In this document: positions 15,837 through 24,710 of the stretch, piece after piece | How the letters are laid out: each line of letters opens with the position of its first letter | Numbering within the stretch: position 1 is the stretch's first letter | Assembly: GCF_038070315.1 (NCBI RefSeq) | Contig: NZ_JBBPCC010000026.1 | Span: 52,613-116,612 of the forward strand | DNA length: 64,000 bases | Source of the DNA: Paenibacillus_G filicis | GTDB taxonomy: Bacteria > Bacillota > Bacilli > Paenibacillales > NBRC-103111 | Direction: 5' to 3' | Position numbers and translations under genes: made by a program | Notes under the pieces: model-generated | What the model was told of the DNA's origin: nothing | Databases searched by the model: none | What the model saw: only the letters and a program-made list of their open reading frames with translations

Positions 15837-16949
15837 TTACTGGATCGTTCCGCGACGGAGCAGTGTCGCCTGGACAGTCACCTCAGGCTGCAGTGTGGGG
15901 AATAGGTCATCCAGCCAAGGCTCCATATCGAGTCTTGGCAGATGGTGAGACTTCCGGTAGTCTGCAGCGAATCCGACAGGATCTGATTTCAAGCTCTGAA
16001 GCTTCTTGATCAATTGAGCGGTCTGCTTCTGGACGAGCTTGCCGGTCTCTTCCTCCAGGGCTCGGAGGTCCTTCAGCGTGCCGATCGGTTTTCCTTGACT
16101 CTGATCGAGCTCCAGGCCGAGAGAGAACTGCACCAGCAGCTTCCCTTCCCCCACCTGGCGCTTTACCTTGTAGTTCATGAGGTAGACGGTTTTCTTGTCC
16201 AGAACGAAGCTGGCCGGCTTGAGCTTCTGGCCCTGCAGCATTTGCAGGGTAAGGGTTTCCTCCGGCGATAATTGCCCGATCATCCGGTCCTGACGGAACA
16301 GTGCCGTTCCCTGGACGCCGACATGATTATCCTTTTGAATCGTCTGGAGAAGCGGAGCGTAGCCGTTCTGAGCATTTTCCCCGGTCAGGCCGTACAGATT
16401 GTACAGGTACACGGGGAGAATTTCGAAGGAATCGCTGCCTACCTGCGAGAAAATATCCACAAATAGATCACTGATGGATTCCGGCACTTCCGGCTGCTGG
16501 AGCAGCAGCTTCTTGGCGCTTCCTTCGGAGATGGCTACCCAGGCTGTCGGTTGAAATTCGCTGCGTCGCATAAACAGGTCCAGATGCTCGTCGAGTCCGC
16601 CACGGGCCGCTTCGTCCGAGAAGACGATGGTTTTGACATGCCCGAATTGGAGATCCCGGGCGGATTTGAGCTTCATCCGGTATAGGGCGTCAGATACGGA
16701 CGTACCTTCCTGCTCGATCATGAAATTCGGCGATTCACTCTGACCGGCCGCTCCCCCCGGCGCCAGCGACATGAATCTCCCGGGCACCGCTGCAAGTGCA
16801 TAGACGCGAACGCCGGCCTCCGTTTTGTCGATGCCCACCGCCGTGACGAAGCTGATCCGGTTAATCTGCTTGACCGTGGAGCAGCCGGACGTTGCGAGCA
16901 GGGTGAGTACGATCAGAGCACAAGTGCGGATAAGCATAGAATAAGTCAT
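15837..16949 (-). CDS. Ger(x)C-family germination lipoprotein, ger operon 1
   Basis: C subunit of a GerA-type spore germinant receptor in the spore inner membrane. The lipoprotein signal has lipobox ATSGC near residue 20. The GerC fold starts with INRISFVTAVGIDKTE and includes FGHVKTIVFSDEAARGG. Usual length is about 370-400 residues, so it appears complete. The start at 16949 overlaps the stop of the permease gene as ATGA, and a GGAGCGG site precedes it. It is last in the minus-strand order A-B-C. Confidence 0.9.
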   Translation of the reverse strand: MTYSMLIRTCALIVLTLLATSGCSTVKQINRISFVTAVGIDKTEAGVRVYALAAVPGRFMSLAPGGAAGQSESPNFMIEQEGTSVSDALYRMKLKSARDLQFGHVKTIVFSDEAARGGLDEHLDLFMRRSEFQPTAWVAISEGSAKKLLLQQPEVPESISDLFVDIFSQVGSDSFEILPVYLYNLYGLTGENAQNGYAPLLQTIQKDNHVGVQGTALFRQDRMIGQLSPEETLTLQMLQGQKLKPASFVLDKKTVYLMNYKVKRQVGEGKLLVQFSLGLELDQSQGKPIGTLKDLRALEEETGKLVQKQTAQLIKKLQSLKSDPVGFAADYRKSHHLPRLDMEPWLDDLFPTLQPEVTVQATLLRRGTIQ

Positions 16950-18016
16950 GCCGGGGTCCGCTCCTTCCACTTCATCCTCAGGTAGAGCAGTATCGGCAGA
17001 ATAAGCACCAGCACCAGGGAATAATAGCCGATGGCAACTCCGTACAAGTCGAAGAGGATGGGCCTGGCTGTCAGCCTACCGCCCAGCAGGACGAGCGCGC
17101 CTGCCGCGATCACCCAGAGGGGTCCGATGCGTCTGCCGAACAAGCCGGCCATGCAGCGTGCTCCGCAGCGGAGCATGAACGCCGTACCCAGACTCTCGAT
17201 GTATTTCCAGTACAGCACCCATAGGAACACGATCCTCTCGAATACAAAATTCTCGATACGCACCGCATTCATCGTGCCGTAGGGCAGGTATACAAATTCC
17301 CGGGCCCGCTGGATGCCATAGGTCGCGATGCCCGCCATCAGAATAAAGACGATCAGGGCGACTACCAGAAATGACAGCAGCATAACCGACTTGCCGCTGA
17401 CCTGCTTCCGACCCGCATGAATAAGAGGAATGGCCGCCAGCGGCGAGAAAGCCAGGAAGGCCGCACCGATAGCCTGATAAGGCTGAAGGATCTCTTCCAT
17501 GCTCCATAGAGGCAGCAGCCGGTCCACCCTGAAATTCAGAATCGGGCTGAACGACAACGCCAGAAAGAACGGAACGGCAAAGAGCAGCAGAATATGCGCA
17601 TATCGCGCGAGCGTCTTCAGTGAAAACATCGCCGAGGCGGTGGCCAGAACGGTTTCGACCGATATGTAAAAGGCTGACGAGCCGTTCAGCAGCATCTTGG
17701 AAATAAAGTCCCCGAATACCTGATTCATGAAGGAACAGACGTTCAGGAAAAACAGGGCGTAGAAGAAAAACAGCAGTCGCTGCAGCGCTGTGAGGTCCGG
17801 ACCGCTGATAAGCAGCAGGGACCCGTAACGCCTGCCGACCTGCAGACAGCACCACAAGCCGGCCTGGGCGACGATCCAGACACTCAGAATGACCCAAATG
17901 CCGTTCCTGCCTACGCTGCCCAGCAAAACCCCCTGCAGCCTGGCGATGGACATCGAGAGCATCGTGATAAACAGCAGCACCGGGTAATGGATGGATTCCT
18001 CCTGTGACAGCTTCAT
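16946..18016 (-). CDS. GerB-type germination permease, ger operon 1
   Basis: Membrane subunit (APC superfamily, spore germination permease) that recognises germinants in GerA-type receptors. The 356 residues contain about ten helices, beginning MKLSQEESIHYPVLLFITML. Typical positions such as the Gly-rich first helices and the basic final helix (YLRMKWKERTPA) are present. The ATG directly follows the gerA stop without a gap, so the two genes are translationally coupled. Confidence 0.9.
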   Translation of the reverse strand: MKLSQEESIHYPVLLFITMLSMSIARLQGVLLGSVGRNGIWVILSVWIVAQAGLWCCLQVGRRYGSLLLISGPDLTALQRLLFFFYALFFLNVCSFMNQVFGDFISKMLLNGSSAFYISVETVLATASAMFSLKTLARYAHILLLFAVPFFLALSFSPILNFRVDRLLPLWSMEEILQPYQAIGAAFLAFSPLAAIPLIHAGRKQVSGKSVMLLSFLVVALIVFILMAGIATYGIQRAREFVYLPYGTMNAVRIENFVFERIVFLWVLYWKYIESLGTAFMLRCGARCMAGLFGRRIGPLWVIAAGALVLLGGRLTARPILFDLYGVAIGYYSLVLVLILPILLYLRMKWKERTPA

Positions 18017-19495
18017 CTAGAATTGATCCTCCTTACTTGCGTCAAGCCCGCTCTGTTTCCCTCCTGCCTGGGGGCTGTAGGTGGAGGGCTTGGCGGAGAA
18101 CGCGCGATAGGCGGCCCGGGTTAGTCCGTCACGGAACAAATCCCGGTAGCGGAAGGTGCTGAACGGGGCCGTATACGGAATGCCGAACGACTCCAGGCTG
18201 CACAGATACATGCCGATGAGGCCAGCACCGACGACAATCCCGTACAGTCCCCATGGGATGGCGAGCAGCACCAGAGCGAAGCTGCATAAGCGCCAGGCCA
18301 GCCCGACCATGTAGTTAGGCGCCGTGTAGCTGCCGATCGCGGTAGTGGCGGTAATCACGATCATGATATAGCTGATCAAATGGGACTGTGCAGCCGCCGT
18401 ACCGATAATGAGCCCGCCAACGATCGTCGCCGTTCCGCCGATGGTTTTGGGCAGCCTGACAGTCGCCTCATTGATCAGCTCGATCAGGATCAGCATAATA
18501 ACGACCTCTACATAGACGGGGTAGGGGACGCCTTCGCGGCTGGCTCCTACGGCCAGCATGAACTGGATGCGGAACATATCTTGGTTGATGCTGGTTATGG
18601 CGATGTATAAAGCCGGCAGAAACAGGGTGATCGCCAGTCCGATCAGCCGGACCCAGCGGAGAAAGGTCCCGGATATGCTGGGAAAATAGTAGTCATCACT
18701 CGTCTCGTACAAGCAGGTCATCGTCACGGGCAAGATCAGCACCGTGGGGGTCGTATCGGATATCACGATAAACCGTCCCTCCATCAACGCGGAGACCGCT
18801 TTATCCGGCCGCTCGGTCGCTTGAAACATCGGAAACGGCGTATATTTCTGATCCACGACCAGATAGGCGATCTGCGTCGTGTCGAGCACTTCGTCCATCC
18901 GGATGGCGGACAGCCGCTGGCGAAATTCCTCCAGCGCCTTCTCGTTGACAAGACCGCGCATGCTGAGGATCATGACCTTGGATTTCGAGGATTGACCGAT
19001 GATGAACTCTTCGACGGACAGCGCCTTATCGCGGATCCGGCGCCGAATCATGGAGATATTCACGAACAGGTCCTCGATAAACGTATCCTTCGGCCCGATC
19101 AGGGTGCTTTCGCGCTCCGGCTCTGAAACCGATCGGTTGTTCCAATTGGGCATGGCGACGGCGATAGCCTCACTACGGTTATGCATAAGGAATAGAGCCT
19201 CGCCCTCGAACAGGGCAGCAGCCATCGCGTCAGAGGACAGAGGAACCGCCCGTCCGTTCACGGACAGCGTTCCCGGAAGGCTATGGCCCTGGTTCTGAGA
19301 GGCCTTGCTCACCCATTCGTTCTGTATGGGGTCGATCAGCTTCGTATACAGCAGGTTCCGATCCGTGATACTTTCCAGTGCTATGACGGCCGCCTGCGGT
19401 TCTTCCTGTCCAGGGATGCGGACCCAGTCAATTTTCAAATCCGCAGGGCGGCCCAGATCGCGGACAAGCGCATATACCGTTTGCTGCAGCTTCAT
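18017..19495 (-). CDS. GerA-type germination protein, ger operon 1
   Basis: A subunit of the germinant receptor: a soluble N-terminal region (about 1-250, two subdomains with DLFVNISMIRRRIRD and TQIAYLVVDQKYTPFPMFQATERPDK) is followed by five to six helices (about 260-460) containing the family motif SREGVPYPVYVEVVIMLILIELINEA split around residues 320-350. I start at ATG 19495 with an AAGGGAGGATC ribosome site; an upstream in-frame ATG at 19546 has none. First gene of a three-gene minus-strand operon; germinant unknown. Expression would be expected from a forespore sigma-G promoter, which I could not pinpoint. Confidence 0.92.
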   Translation of the reverse strand: MKLQQTVYALVRDLGRPADLKIDWVRIPGQEEPQAAVIALESITDRNLLYTKLIDPIQNEWVSKASQNQGHSLPGTLSVNGRAVPLSSDAMAAALFEGEALFLMHNRSEAIAVAMPNWNNRSVSEPERESTLIGPKDTFIEDLFVNISMIRRRIRDKALSVEEFIIGQSSKSKVMILSMRGLVNEKALEEFRQRLSAIRMDEVLDTTQIAYLVVDQKYTPFPMFQATERPDKAVSALMEGRFIVISDTTPTVLILPVTMTCLYETSDDYYFPSISGTFLRWVRLIGLAITLFLPALYIAITSINQDMFRIQFMLAVGASREGVPYPVYVEVVIMLILIELINEATVRLPKTIGGTATIVGGLIIGTAAAQSHLISYIMIVITATTAIGSYTAPNYMVGLAWRLCSFALVLLAIPWGLYGIVVGAGLIGMYLCSLESFGIPYTAPFSTFRYRDLFRDGLTRAAYRAFSAKPSTYSPQAGGKQSGLDASKEDQF

Positions 19496-19696
19496 ACGGA
19501 TCCTCCCTTTTTTTCTTTTAGGATTACCCTGATAGGGAGAAATCATCCGGCTGTCGCTGCTGGTCCCGACTATAAACGTCAGACATTTGTAAGAAAATCA
19601 TCCGGTCTTTCGTCAGAATGTTCAGGTACACTGAATATTGTGGTTACCCGTTAGCGCGCGTAAACGACAAACCCATTACTCGGCAAGGTGGTTCAT

Positions 19697-20389
19697 ATGA
19701 TCTTAGGCAACGTATTGATTGTGGATGACGATGAAGAAATCCGCGAAGCTATCGCTCTCCATCTGAAGCAAGAAGGTCTTACGGTCTTTCTGGCCCGTGA
19801 CGGTCTGGAGGCATTGGAGCAGCTGGAGAAGCATGAGATTCATCTGATCGTATTGGATGTGATGATGCCCAGGCTGGATGGCCTGCAGGCGACCTTCCGC
19901 ATCCGGGAGACACGAAATATTCCGATCGTGATTGTATCGGCCAAAAGCGAGGACACGGACAAAATTCTCGGACTGAATGCCGGTGCCGACGATTACATCA
20001 GCAAGCCGTTCAATCCGCTGGAGCTGACAGCACGTGTCAAGTCCCAGCTGCGAAGATACACGCATCTGGGCACCTATAAGGGGAGCGATGATGTCATTCA
20101 GATCCGGGGTCTGCTGTTGAATAAAAGCGCCAAGACGATGGAGGTGGACGGACAGGAGGTTCGTCTGACCGCAACGGAATACAAGATTCTGGAGCTGCTG
20201 ATGGAGCATAAGGGTCGTGTCTTCTCGATCGAGGAAATTTATGAGCTCGTGTGGGGAGAGCCCTGCTTCAATAGCGAGAATACCGTGGCCGTCCATGTCC
20301 GTCGCATCCGCGAGAAGATCGAAATCAATCCGCGGGAACCGAAATATTTGAAGGTGGTATGGGGCATTGGGTACAAAATGGAGAAATAA
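19697..20389 (+). CDS. OmpR/PhoB-family response regulator (VanR-like)
   Basis: Receiver (about 5-118) with VDDDEE, phospho-acceptor in LIVLDVMMPRLDGL, VSAKSE and the ISKPFNPLEL Lys motif, followed by a winged-helix DNA-binding domain (about 135-228: LTATEYKILELLMEHKGRVF, then TVAVHVRRIREKIE). I start at ATG 19697 with AAGGTGG before it; GTG 19688 is an alternative. Its 3' end overlaps the following kinase gene by 23 bases. It is divergent from ger operon 1, but nothing ties it to germination. Confidence 0.92.
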   Translation: MILGNVLIVDDDEEIREAIALHLKQEGLTVFLARDGLEALEQLEKHEIHLIVLDVMMPRLDGLQATFRIRETRNIPIVIVSAKSEDTDKILGLNAGADDYISKPFNPLELTARVKSQLRRYTHLGTYKGSDDVIQIRGLLLNKSAKTMEVDGQEVRLTATEYKILELLMEHKGRVFSIEEIYELVWGEPCFNSENTVAVHVRRIREKIEINPREPKYLKVVWGIGYKMEK

Positions 20390-22619
20390 GGCTGTAGCGA
20401 TCGGGGGTTGGATTCTGCTGGTGGCAGTAACCTCGGCAGGCATACTGATAGCACTGGACATTGGGAGGCTACAGGCTTCGTTATCCAAGTCCTCCTATTG
20501 GAAGCCTAATCTATACAATCAAGCTATCTTCAATGTCAGAGATATTGTAAAGTACCGGGTGGACTTCAAGGACTTTGACAGCCTGAGCGATCAAGAAAAA
20601 CTGGGAGGTCAGCTGGAAGGACTCAAAAATGAGCTTAAAGAAGAAGTTGCCCAAACGAGCTGGAATGCAGAATTCGAGTACCCAGTGGGACTGGTAAGCA
20701 AGTTTCAAGAGCAGTCACGGGAATCTTACAGGATGCTGCTTAGGCTGTTGGTCGAGCAAAAGATTCTTGGGAAGAAAAACGAATGGGATCCGGAGTGGGA
20801 GGCGGCATGGAACGCGATGTATCCACAGCTTGCTCTCGTTCGGCTCAAAGAGCTGGAAGCGGAGTACAGGCATGTGAAGCAAGCCGTCGGCTGGATCGAC
20901 GGTATCGTTACCTATACGCTTACCGATCTGCAGACCTCGAGGGTCTATACGAATCGCCAAAGCGGACTGGAGGCGGAACAGCCATTAACGAATACCCGTG
21001 AGGTGCGCACGCTTGTTTTTCCTCTGACGGCGTCTTCCGATGATGTAGGGCTGAACGAGCTTAGTGCCTATTTTGAACAGAACCATTTGAAGGGAATCTT
21101 TTCTTTTAACGCTGCCGTGAAGCCCAAAAATGAAGCCAATGGGATCAATATGTCCTTCTATGAGGACTATATCGGGCGATTTCAGACGATAGAGAGAATA
21201 CGTGAGGGGCTGCGGTCCTTAGCTGGATGCTTGATTCTTGCTGTAGTTCTGCTTGTATACACAAAGCGCAGCAAGGTCCGGCAAAACCTAGCTATCCAAT
21301 GGAGCACGATCTACAGAAAGCGTATTCCTGTTGAGCTTCGGATAGGAATATTGCTTTGCGTAAGCTTGGGGCTGCTCAGTCAATTTTGGACTAAGTTCAT
21401 AGATGCTCCTGATTACTTATTCTTTCAACCGGTCAACTGGCTGCCGCTAAGTTGTTTGATCGGATATTTAAGTATAGGGTTCCGGGATATCAGGATGTGG
21501 TGGAAGGGGCGAGCACCTAGCAGCGAACAAGGAGAGGGCAGCTTGTTAGTCAGAAGCTTGCACTCCATCCGCTCTCCCTGGCTGGTCCGGAGTCTACTGT
21601 GGAAGACGCTGCTTATTCTCGGGTTGACGGCGTTGGTCGGACCTGCGATCAGCATGGCACGGGAAAACGGTGTGCTGTACGGAATGGAGTCTCGAGCCTG
21701 GATTCCGCTCAGTTATGTAATCTTGTACACCGTCACAGTCATCCCCTATGTGCTGGTTCAGATCGGGGTGCTAAGCCGCATGATGGCCGGAGTCCGTGAG
21801 ATGGCGGCAGGCAATCTGAGCGTAGAGATCCCGGAGGGGCAAGGTAAGGGAGAGCTGGAGCAGATGGTCCGGCAGCTAAGCGGCTTGCAGGCAGGCTTTC
21901 GCTCGGCGCTGGAGGAGCGGCTGACAAGCGAGCGGCTCAAGACGGAGCTGATCACGAATGTATCGCATGATCTGAAGACGCCGCTTACCTCGATGATCAG
22001 CTATATTACGCTGCTGCAATCCGATGAGCTGGAGCCGGAGGAGCGCGGACGTTATATACAGGTACTAGACCGCAAATCACAGCGTCTGAAGGTGCTGATC
22101 GACGATCTGTTTGAGGTGTCCAAGCTGGCCAGTGGAGCGGTGGAGCCTGTGCTGGAGCCCGTTAATCTGGCGGCGCTGCTGCAGCAGGCGGTAGCCGAGT
22201 TCAGCGACAGGCTGGAGGCGGCTGACCTCAGAGTTGTTCTCGATCTGGGTCCTTCACCGGCTATCGCTATGCTGGACGGGAAGAAAGCGTGGAGAGTGCT
22301 GGAGAATCTCTTGCAGAACGTGCTGAATTACAGCCTGTCGGGAACGCGGGTTCATATCAAGCTCGAAGAAGAAGCGGATTGCGTGTGTCTCCGGCTGAGC
22401 AATGTTTCGGCTTATCCGATTGACTTCGATCCGCAGGAACTGTTCGAGCGCTTCAAGCGCGGTGATCAATCCCGCCATACGGAGGGCTCGGGTCTCGGGC
22501 TGGCGATTGCCCGCAGCATCATGGAGCTGCAGGGAGGGCAGCTTCGAATCGATATTGACGGCGATTACTTCAAGGCCGTAGCTATATTCAGGAAGCCTGC
22601 TCCCGCACGGGAGGAGTGA
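20367..22619 (+). CDS. Large multi-pass sensor histidine kinase (VanS-like)
   Basis: A 750-residue kinase. Helix 1 lies at about 10-30, then an extracellular region of about 260 residues, a helix near 290 and a group of four helices (about 330-460), followed by HAMP (about 460-515). HisKA has ELITNVSHDLKTPLTSMISY with the acceptor His. The ATPase domain has VLENLLQNVLNYS and GSGLGLAIARS, but the usual DxGxG box is replaced by NVSAYPIDFDPQELFERFKR, as seen in a known subgroup. Start is TTG 20367 inside the regulator gene, with AAGGTGG at 20350-20356. Such kinases in Bacillales often respond to cell-wall antibiotics; no transporter lies beside it. Confidence 0.9.
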   Translation: MGTKWRNKAVAIGGWILLVAVTSAGILIALDIGRLQASLSKSSYWKPNLYNQAIFNVRDIVKYRVDFKDFDSLSDQEKLGGQLEGLKNELKEEVAQTSWNAEFEYPVGLVSKFQEQSRESYRMLLRLLVEQKILGKKNEWDPEWEAAWNAMYPQLALVRLKELEAEYRHVKQAVGWIDGIVTYTLTDLQTSRVYTNRQSGLEAEQPLTNTREVRTLVFPLTASSDDVGLNELSAYFEQNHLKGIFSFNAAVKPKNEANGINMSFYEDYIGRFQTIERIREGLRSLAGCLILAVVLLVYTKRSKVRQNLAIQWSTIYRKRIPVELRIGILLCVSLGLLSQFWTKFIDAPDYLFFQPVNWLPLSCLIGYLSIGFRDIRMWWKGRAPSSEQGEGSLLVRSLHSIRSPWLVRSLLWKTLLILGLTALVGPAISMARENGVLYGMESRAWIPLSYVILYTVTVIPYVLVQIGVLSRMMAGVREMAAGNLSVEIPEGQGKGELEQMVRQLSGLQAGFRSALEERLTSERLKTELITNVSHDLKTPLTSMISYITLLQSDELEPEERGRYIQVLDRKSQRLKVLIDDLFEVSKLASGAVEPVLEPVNLAALLQQAVAEFSDRLEAADLRVVLDLGPSPAIAMLDGKKAWRVLENLLQNVLNYSLSGTRVHIKLEEEADCVCLRLSNVSAYPIDFDPQELFERFKRGDQSRHTEGSGLGLAIARSIMELQGGQLRIDIDGDYFKAVAIFRKPAPAREE

Positions 22620-22770
22620 TCTGAGCAGGCAACCGTCGGGAAAAGTGGTTATTAAAGATAAATATTGCTTAGAATCATAAAATTTTCTTTACAAGTGAGT
22701 GATTTTCCCCCTCTGCGGCGTCTATTAGGTATCAGGTCCGAACGTCTAGTGCAGCTAAGGGGAGAACGGC

Positions 22771-22899
22771 ATGTCTGCATGCTCCTCGGGGAGCTGCTGT
22801 GAAGCGCTTGCCAGTCTCTACCGGAACTGCGTCAGGATACAAACCCGATTCGGAAAGCGTCGGCTGCCGATCCGGGAAAGAGAAGAGGGAGTTCAGTGA
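22771..22899 (+). CDS. Small Cys-containing protein (42 aa), unknown
   Basis: A 42-codon frame beginning MSACSSGSCCEALASLYRNC and ending in a basic, charged tail. An AAGGGGAGA ribosome site lies six to ten bases upstream. Five Cys residues in the first 20 positions are unusual. The stop overlaps the next gene's GTG start (GTGA), indicating coupling. I recognise no family. The strong ribosome site and overlap are the main support. Confidence 0.5.
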   Translation: MSACSSGSCCEALASLYRNCVRIQTRFGKRRLPIREREEGVQ

Positions 22900-23204
22900 G
22901 GGGCACGGTGATACCTGAGAGGGAGAAGGACCAGCTGCAAGAGAACAAGAGGCTGTCATACGAAAAGAAAGCAGAGATCTTGAGGCGCTATGAGGCGCTC
23001 AGCTACGAGATCGCCCACTATCTTCTCCAGCATGAGGATGGGGCACAGGTTGCGGCCGCAGGCGCGCTGCGCGAGCTGTTCCAAGCGGATGATTTCTTCG
23101 GCCTGCCGGTAGCCGGCCAAACGGAACGGGTTCGTAAGGTGACGATGAAGCATGCGCTGCTGGTACGCAAGCAGGCAGTTTGCGGGACAGAGAGCGTCGG
23201 CTGA
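22896..23204 (+). CDS. Hypothetical 102-aa helical protein
   Basis: Starts with GTG overlapping the previous stop, behind AAGAGGGAG. The product is mostly helical and charged, with KRLSYEKKAEILRRYEALSY and ELFQADDFFGLPVAGQTERV as its most distinctive parts. No family was recognised and no catalytic motif is visible. It is convergent with the FliD-like orphan gene and separated from it by a perfect hairpin. Confidence 0.55.
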   Translation: MRGTVIPEREKDQLQENKRLSYEKKAEILRRYEALSYEIAHYLLQHEDGAQVAAAGALRELFQADDFFGLPVAGQTERVRKVTMKHALLVRKQAVCGTESVG

Positions 23205-23263
23205 TCGCGGGTGACAGCAGGATAGCGGCTGACAACCTCGGGAGCCTTCAGTCATACATATAG

Positions 23264-23298
23264 AGCGACCGGTCATGACTTGGGCATGACCGGTCGCT
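23264..23298. terminator. Bidirectional terminator
   Basis: AGCGACCGGTCATG (23264-23277) and CATGACCGGTCGCT (23285-23298) form a perfect 14-base-pair stem with a seven-base loop, lying between convergent genes. Confidence 0.85.
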
Positions 23299-23324
23299 TA
23301 TTGGTATTTCAGCTAGGGAACGCT

Positions 23325-24005
23325 TCACATATACGTATCGAGCAGAGTGCCTGTCATCGGCAGCGGCAGATAGCTGCCAAGTCTGCCGCCAGGAGTAACG
23401 GTGTAGCCGCCTAGCCCCCGCAGGGCGGTATTACGGGTCTCGAGCAGTTGGGCGGCGGTCATCGTCCGCATCGTGCTAGATGCTTCCGCCAGCCGGTCGG
23501 CGAAGCCTGCCAGCGCCTCTGTGGTTTCCTGTGGCCGCTCGGCCGTTCGCTTGGCGAACGTCTCCGGGTTCAGGACGATCGTATCGTCTGGCTGCCGTTC
23601 GAACCCGAGCTCCGCCAGCTGGTCGAACGGCAGCTTGGAGGAGAACTTGCGGGCTGTGGAGCGCAGCATGGCCCCTGCGTCGCCCAAGGCGGTGACGACA
23701 TCGTTGTAGCCCTGGGCCAGCTGCTTGGCTGCCTTAACGGATGCTTCCGGTCCGGCGCTCAGTGAATGGCGTGCGGTCTCGGCCGTTTGTTTTGTCTGCT
23801 CGTTCTTGGCCGCGATATCGGCCAGATCGGCAGCAGTCTGCTTGGCGAAGCGGTCGAACCGGTGTCCGGCCATCGTCGAATCCGGAAACACCGCTCTGGT
23901 GATCCGTGAGACAGGACTGGTCCGCGACTGCTGGGCCCGATCGAACGCGACCCACTGCGCATGGGTTTCGTAGGTACGGAATACGCTTCCGACAGGTGCT
24001 ATCAT
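23325..24005 (-). CDS. Orphan protein resembling the flagellar cap (FliD) C-terminal region
   Basis: A 226-residue soluble protein, rich in helices, with no signal peptide. Middle and late segments, AKQLAQGYNDVVTALGDAGAM and LPFDQLAELGFERQPDDTIVLNPETFAKRTAERPQE, resemble the pattern of FliD C-terminal halves (an index residue in an assumed cap domain and an Asn-Pro-Glu-x-Phe step). The ribosome site is AAAGGAGGC before ATG 24005. No other flagellar gene is in the window. The resemblance is from pattern memory, not an alignment; it could equally be an unrelated coiled-coil protein. Confidence 0.6.
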   Translation of the reverse strand: MIAPVGSVFRTYETHAQWVAFDRAQQSRTSPVSRITRAVFPDSTMAGHRFDRFAKQTAADLADIAAKNEQTKQTAETARHSLSAGPEASVKAAKQLAQGYNDVVTALGDAGAMLRSTARKFSSKLPFDQLAELGFERQPDDTIVLNPETFAKRTAERPQETTEALAGFADRLAEASSTMRTMTAAQLLETRNTALRGLGGYTVTPGGRLGSYLPLPMTGTLLDTYM

Positions 24006-24153
24006 AGGAATGCCTCCTTTTGCTATGGCTTTAATCCGAAGCTGAGCTTTCTTCCATTATAACCCACAAGGCGGGCAAGCGTAAACGAAGGCTAATCGGG
24101 AAATCCACATAAAAGCAAGATTGACAGCCGTAAGCTCTTGCAGTAGATTAATA

Positions 24154-24173
24154 ATAGTTAAATATTTAACTAT
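24154..24173. promoter_or_regulatory. Operator palindrome 1 of the MarR regulator
   Basis: ATAGTTAAATATTTAACTAT is a perfect 20-base palindrome 17 bases before the marR start codon. The same 18-base core recurs before the downstream reductase gene at 24669, which makes it a very likely binding site of the encoded regulator. Confidence 0.85.
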
Positions 24174-24190
24174 ATGAAGGTGAGCATGCG

Positions 24191-24643
24191 GTGAAGAAGA
24201 TTCAGGAATATGTGAACAATCATTCGCTCGAGGTACAGGCTTTTTTTGCGTTGGTCGATACGACGGCCCGACTGATTGGCATCTCCGAGAAATATTGGCA
24301 TTCGCTCGGGCTGAATGGAGCGCGCATCCGTCTGCTTGTGGAGATCGCCAAGGAAGGCGGCTCGGTCCTGCCGTCTACGCTGGCCGGCCGGATCGGAGTG
24401 ACCAAGGCGAATATCAGCGTGCTGTTGGGCCCGCTGGAGCAGCTTGGCTACATCCGGAGCTCCAGCCATCCGGAGGACGGGCGCAAGCGGAGAATTGAGC
24501 TTTCCCCCGAAGGGGAGCGTCTGCTGTGGGAGGTACTGCCGGGTAACCGAGAGATCATAGCCGATCAGATGAAGAGCCTCGGCGAGTCGGAGCTGCGCCA
24601 ATTGCTGGCAGCGCTCCATACCTTACAGAAAGGGGCAGTCTAA
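24191..24643 (+). CDS. MarR-family transcription regulator
   Basis: A 150-residue winged-helix protein: helical N-terminus (residues 1-45), HTH with LPSTLAGRIGVTKANISVLLGPLEQLGYI, wing with SSHPEDGRKRRIELSPEGE, and a C-terminal dimer helix. The start is GTG with AAGGTGAGC upstream. Identical palindromes before this gene and before the reductase suggest autorepression and control of the reductase. The inducer is unknown; a quinone or other electrophile would fit the reductase family. Confidence 0.92.
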   Translation: MKKIQEYVNNHSLEVQAFFALVDTTARLIGISEKYWHSLGLNGARIRLLVEIAKEGGSVLPSTLAGRIGVTKANISVLLGPLEQLGYIRSSSHPEDGRKRRIELSPEGERLLWEVLPGNREIIADQMKSLGESELRQLLAALHTLQKGAV

Positions 24644-24668
24644 CGGACGCCTTTCTTTTTTGATCATA

Positions 24669-24686
24669 TAGTTAAATATTTAACTA
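24669..24686. promoter_or_regulatory. Operator palindrome 2, before the NmrA-type reductase
   Basis: TAGTTAAATATTTAACTA repeats the 18-base core of palindrome 1 exactly. It lies 25 bases after the marR stop and 24 bases before the reductase start, so the reductase can be transcribed and regulated separately. Confidence 0.85.
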
Positions 24687-24710
24687 AATAACGAAGAAGA
24701 GGTGTTTAGC

